NCBI GenBank assembly: GCA_003229755.1
Contig: QIFJ01000132.1
Span: forward strand, 1 to 7,361
Length of the DNA: 7,361 bases
Direction of reading: 5' to 3'
From: Pseudomonadota bacterium
GTDB taxonomy: Bacteria; BMS3Abin14
Under the pieces are notes generated by a model. That model searched no databases. It was not told the DNA's origin and saw only the letters and a list, made by a program, of their open reading frames with translations. The position numbers were made by a program, and so were the translations under genes. Below are positions 5,996 through 7,361 of the stretch, piece after piece. The number at the start of each line of letters is the position of its first letter. The first letter of the stretch is position 1.

Positions 5996-6045
5996 ATCGG
6001 CGTAACGGGGTATGGGGGTAAATCCCTCTCCCACCAGGGGAGAGG
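5996..6045 (+). repeat. REP-like palindromic element, copy 1
   Basis: A 37-base segment (5996-6032) recurs at 7315-7351 with 31 of 37 identical positions; the shared core is GTAAATCCCTCTCCC. In this copy CCTCTCCC (6025-6032) and GGGAGAGG (6038-6045) form a perfect 8-base-pair hairpin with a 5-base loop. CCCTCTCCC...GGGAGAGGG hairpins are a common look of repetitive extragenic palindromes. The 5' part is made of loose 8-base units (AGCATCGG, CGTAACGG, GGTATGGG). As a hairpin it may mark a transcript end between the aminopeptidase and oxidoreductase genes. Confidence 0.7.
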
Positions 6046-6074
6046 AAGAGTAAGGTTGAGGTACTAGTTGTAGG

Positions 6075-6128
6075 CCCTGTGCCTGTTACCTGGTTCTACT
6101 AATCACCAATCACTCATTATGCATTACG
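6075..6128 (+). repeat. Degenerate heptamer pairs upstream of the oxidoreductase gene
   Basis: Successive 7-base units run in phase: CCCTGTG, CCTGTTA, CCTGGTT (6075-6095). After a 5-base link come AATCACC and AATCACT (6101-6114), then CATTATG and CATTACG (6115-6128). Each motif is present as a near-duplicate neighbour, the pattern expected of local 7-base duplication and drift. Confidence 0.5.
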
Positions 6129-6138
6129 ATCAGAGATT

Positions 6139-6187
6139 TTGGATCTTGGATCAGTTAACCTGGAACCTGGAACATGGAAGCTGGAAC
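6139..6187 (+). repeat. TTGGATC/CTGGAAC heptamer array abutting the oxidoreductase start
   Basis: Seven consecutive 7-base units occupy 6139-6187: TTGGATC twice, AGTTAAC, CTGGAAC twice, ATGGAAG, CTGGAAC. Six of the seven contain TGGA at the same position. The array ends eight bases before ATG 6196, and its last GGA (6183-6185) is the closest thing to a Shine-Dalgarno for that gene. The reading frame is open back through the array to a TTG at 6139, so the array could be mistaken for coding sequence. Confidence 0.8.
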
Positions 6188-6195
6188 TACTAAAA

Positions 6196-7308
6196 ATGGA
6201 CAAACTCGACTGTATAGTAATAGGCGCCGGTGTAATAGGCCTTGCCGTGGCCCGCGTCATGGCAATGTCGGGCCGTGAGGTTTTCATCCTCGAAGCTACA
6301 GAGGGCATCGGTAACGAGGCGTCATCCAGGAACAGCGAGGTAATCCACGCCGGAATTTACTATCTGCCCGGAAGCCTCAAAGCAAAATTGTGCGTCAGGG
6401 GGAAACAATTACTCTATCAATACTGTGCCGAGCGGGGGATCAACTACGAACGAATAGGAAAGATCATAGTTGCTTCGGACGAGGGGGAGGTCCAGGACCT
6501 TGAAAGACTGAGGTCTCAGGCCAAACAGAATGGTGTAGACGATCTCGTCTTGCTCACAGGAAAGGGGGCCGACAGTCTGGAGCCGGAGTTAAATTGCGCG
6601 GCAGGCCTTCTGTCGCCTTCCACCGGCATCATCGACAGCCATTCCCTTATGGAGGAGTTTCTGGCAGATAGCAAGGATAGCGGAGCCGAACTGGTATTGG
6701 GTACGAAGGTAGAAGGCGGACGCATTTTGGACGACGGCATCGTTCTCGAGGTGGGCGGCTCCGAGCCAATGACCGTCCTGTGCAGGACTGTAATTAACTG
6801 CGGGGGAATACACGCCTCTGATGTAGCCCATTCCATAGAGGGGATTTCCGACGGCAGCATCCCACCGTCCTTTATGTGCAAGGGCAGCTATTTCGCTCTC
6901 TCGGGCAGTGCCCCTTTTGAACATCTGATATATCCCATTCCCGATGAAGGGGGGCTGGGCATTCATCTGACCTTTGATCTCGCAGGCAAGGTCCGTTTCG
7001 GGCCGGATACAGAGTGGGTCGATTCTGTGGACTACGCTGTGGATCCGGGTCGCGCCAGTGCCTTCTCCGATTCGATACGAAGGTATTGGCCGGGTCTGTC
7101 TGACACAGGGTTGAATCCGGACTATTCCGGCATAAGGGCAAAGATCGTGGGTCCTGATGAAGAGGCCGCTGATTTCATGATCCAGGGCTCTGAGACCCAT
7201 GGCATTGCCGGGTTGGTGAACCTTTACGGCATCGAATCGCCGGGCCTGACTGCTTCAATGGCGATAGCGGAAGAAGTGGTCAAGCTCGCGGGGGTGGTTG
7301 AGACGTAA
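6196..7308 (+). CDS. lhgO: FAD-dependent oxidoreductase, L-2-hydroxyglutarate oxidase (LhgO) type
   Basis: This 370-residue protein of the DAO flavoprotein superfamily resembles bacterial LhgO and mitochondrial L2HGDH. These oxidise L-2-hydroxyglutarate to 2-oxoglutarate and pass electrons to oxygen or quinones at the membrane. It has an FAD-binding Rossmann motif GAGVIG (10-15), an adenosine-ribose-binding acidic residue Glu33, and the family signature SSRNSEVIHAGIYY (43-56). It also has GIHLTFD (255-261) with FGPD (268-271) and a C-terminal FAD segment NLYGIESPGLTAS (342-354). Length is in the usual range. ATG 6196 is chosen because the Rossmann strand begins directly after it; the open frame upstream is repeat array. 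The ribosome binding site is weak (only GGA at 6183-6185). Substrate specificity is inferred, since related flavoproteins act on other hydroxy acids or glycerol-3-phosphate. The gene stands alone between two copies of a REP-like repeat. Confidence 0.85.
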   Translation: MDKLDCIVIGAGVIGLAVARVMAMSGREVFILEATEGIGNEASSRNSEVIHAGIYYLPGSLKAKLCVRGKQLLYQYCAERGINYERIGKIIVASDEGEVQDLERLRSQAKQNGVDDLVLLTGKGADSLEPELNCAAGLLSPSTGIIDSHSLMEEFLADSKDSGAELVLGTKVEGGRILDDGIVLEVGGSEPMTVLCRTVINCGGIHASDVAHSIEGISDGSIPPSFMCKGSYFALSGSAPFEHLIYPIPDEGGLGIHLTFDLAGKVRFGPDTEWVDSVDYAVDPGRASAFSDSIRRYWPGLSDTGLNPDYSGIRAKIVGPDEEAADFMIQGSETHGIAGLVNLYGIESPGLTASMAIAEEVVKLAGVVET

Positions 7309-7361
7309 CGGCGTACCGGCGTGTCGGATTATGGGCGTAAATCCCTCTCCCTCTTGTCAGG
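7304..7361 (+). repeat. Octamer repeats overlapping the lhgO stop codon, then REP-like element copy 2 (cut by the window end)
   Basis: CGTAACGG (7304-7311), CGTACCGG (7312-7319) and CGTGTCGG (7320-7327) are three abutting 8-base units; the first contains the TAA stop (7306-7308). Positions 7315-7351 repeat the 37-base element at 5996-6032 (31 of 37 identical), ending CCCTCTCCC. The matching right arm of the hairpin would lie just past the window; only TCTTGTCAGG of the loop region is visible. Confidence 0.7.

Noticed and set aside
6007..6040. Second G-quadruplex within the REP-like element
   Set aside because: Only three G-runs are present, and the third is committed to the 8-base-pair hairpin.
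5703..6187. CRISPR array or integron attC site
   Set aside because: Repeat units are 7-13 bases, abut without spacers and vary in sequence; the hairpin at 5873-5952 lacks the paired core sites of attC.
6139..6195. TTG start at 6139 giving lhgO 19 extra residues
   Set aside because: The extra codons are exactly the heptamer array, and the Rossmann fold begins directly after ATG 6196.
6589..7200. 203-codon minus-strand reading frame inside lhgO
   Set aside because: It is antisense to the conserved flavoprotein sequence, with no ribosome binding site and no recognisable protein family.

Overview
The window looks like a chromosomal segment of a Gram-negative bacterium. A nitrogen-type two-component system of the NtrY/NtrX family sits directly behind a secreted DUF4390 protein. 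That arrangement is familiar from Proteobacteria in the broad sense, including delta-type lineages (Desulfobacterota). The moderate GC content, the M29 aminopeptidase in the operon and the intergenic spacers full of short tandem repeats fit an environmental delta-type lineage. The exact taxon is an inference and cannot be fixed from this sequence.

Layout. Positions 1-79 (minus strand) hold the first 26 codons of a gene that leaves the window on the left; its N-terminus reads like monomeric NADP-dependent isocitrate dehydrogenase. A divergent intergenic region (80-362) carries a GTATAC repeat/palindrome cluster, three GACGTGG copies and a good sigma-70 type promoter. The promoter's -10 box lies so close to the next ATG that the mRNA may be leaderless. 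A plus-strand operon then runs without meaningful gaps: DUF4390 secreted protein (363-953), NtrY-like membrane sensor kinase (964-3189), NtrX-like sigma-54 activator (3186-4577) and an M29-family metallo-aminopeptidase (4579-5703). Between 5704 and 6195 there is a 492-base non-coding spacer built largely of short tandem repeats, mostly with a 7-base period. It also holds a G-quadruplex motif, a long imperfect hairpin and a REP-like palindrome. Last comes a free-standing FAD oxidoreductase of the L-2-hydroxyglutarate oxidase (LhgO) type (6196-7308), followed by a second copy of the REP-like repeat cut by the window end.

How the genes may work together. NtrY should autophosphorylate in response to an envelope or nitrogen/redox cue and pass phosphate to NtrX. 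NtrX keeps an intact GAFTGA loop, Walker motifs and a Fis-type DNA-binding domain, so it should be able to activate sigma-54 promoters. The DUF4390 protein is probably an extracytoplasmic partner, and the aminopeptidase probably takes part in peptide turnover. The two flanking metabolic genes both act at 2-oxoglutarate (isocitrate to 2-oxoglutarate; L-2-hydroxyglutarate to 2-oxoglutarate), the usual carbon/nitrogen balance metabolite. That link is suggestive only. The least explained part of the window is the repeat-mosaic intergenic DNA, not any protein.
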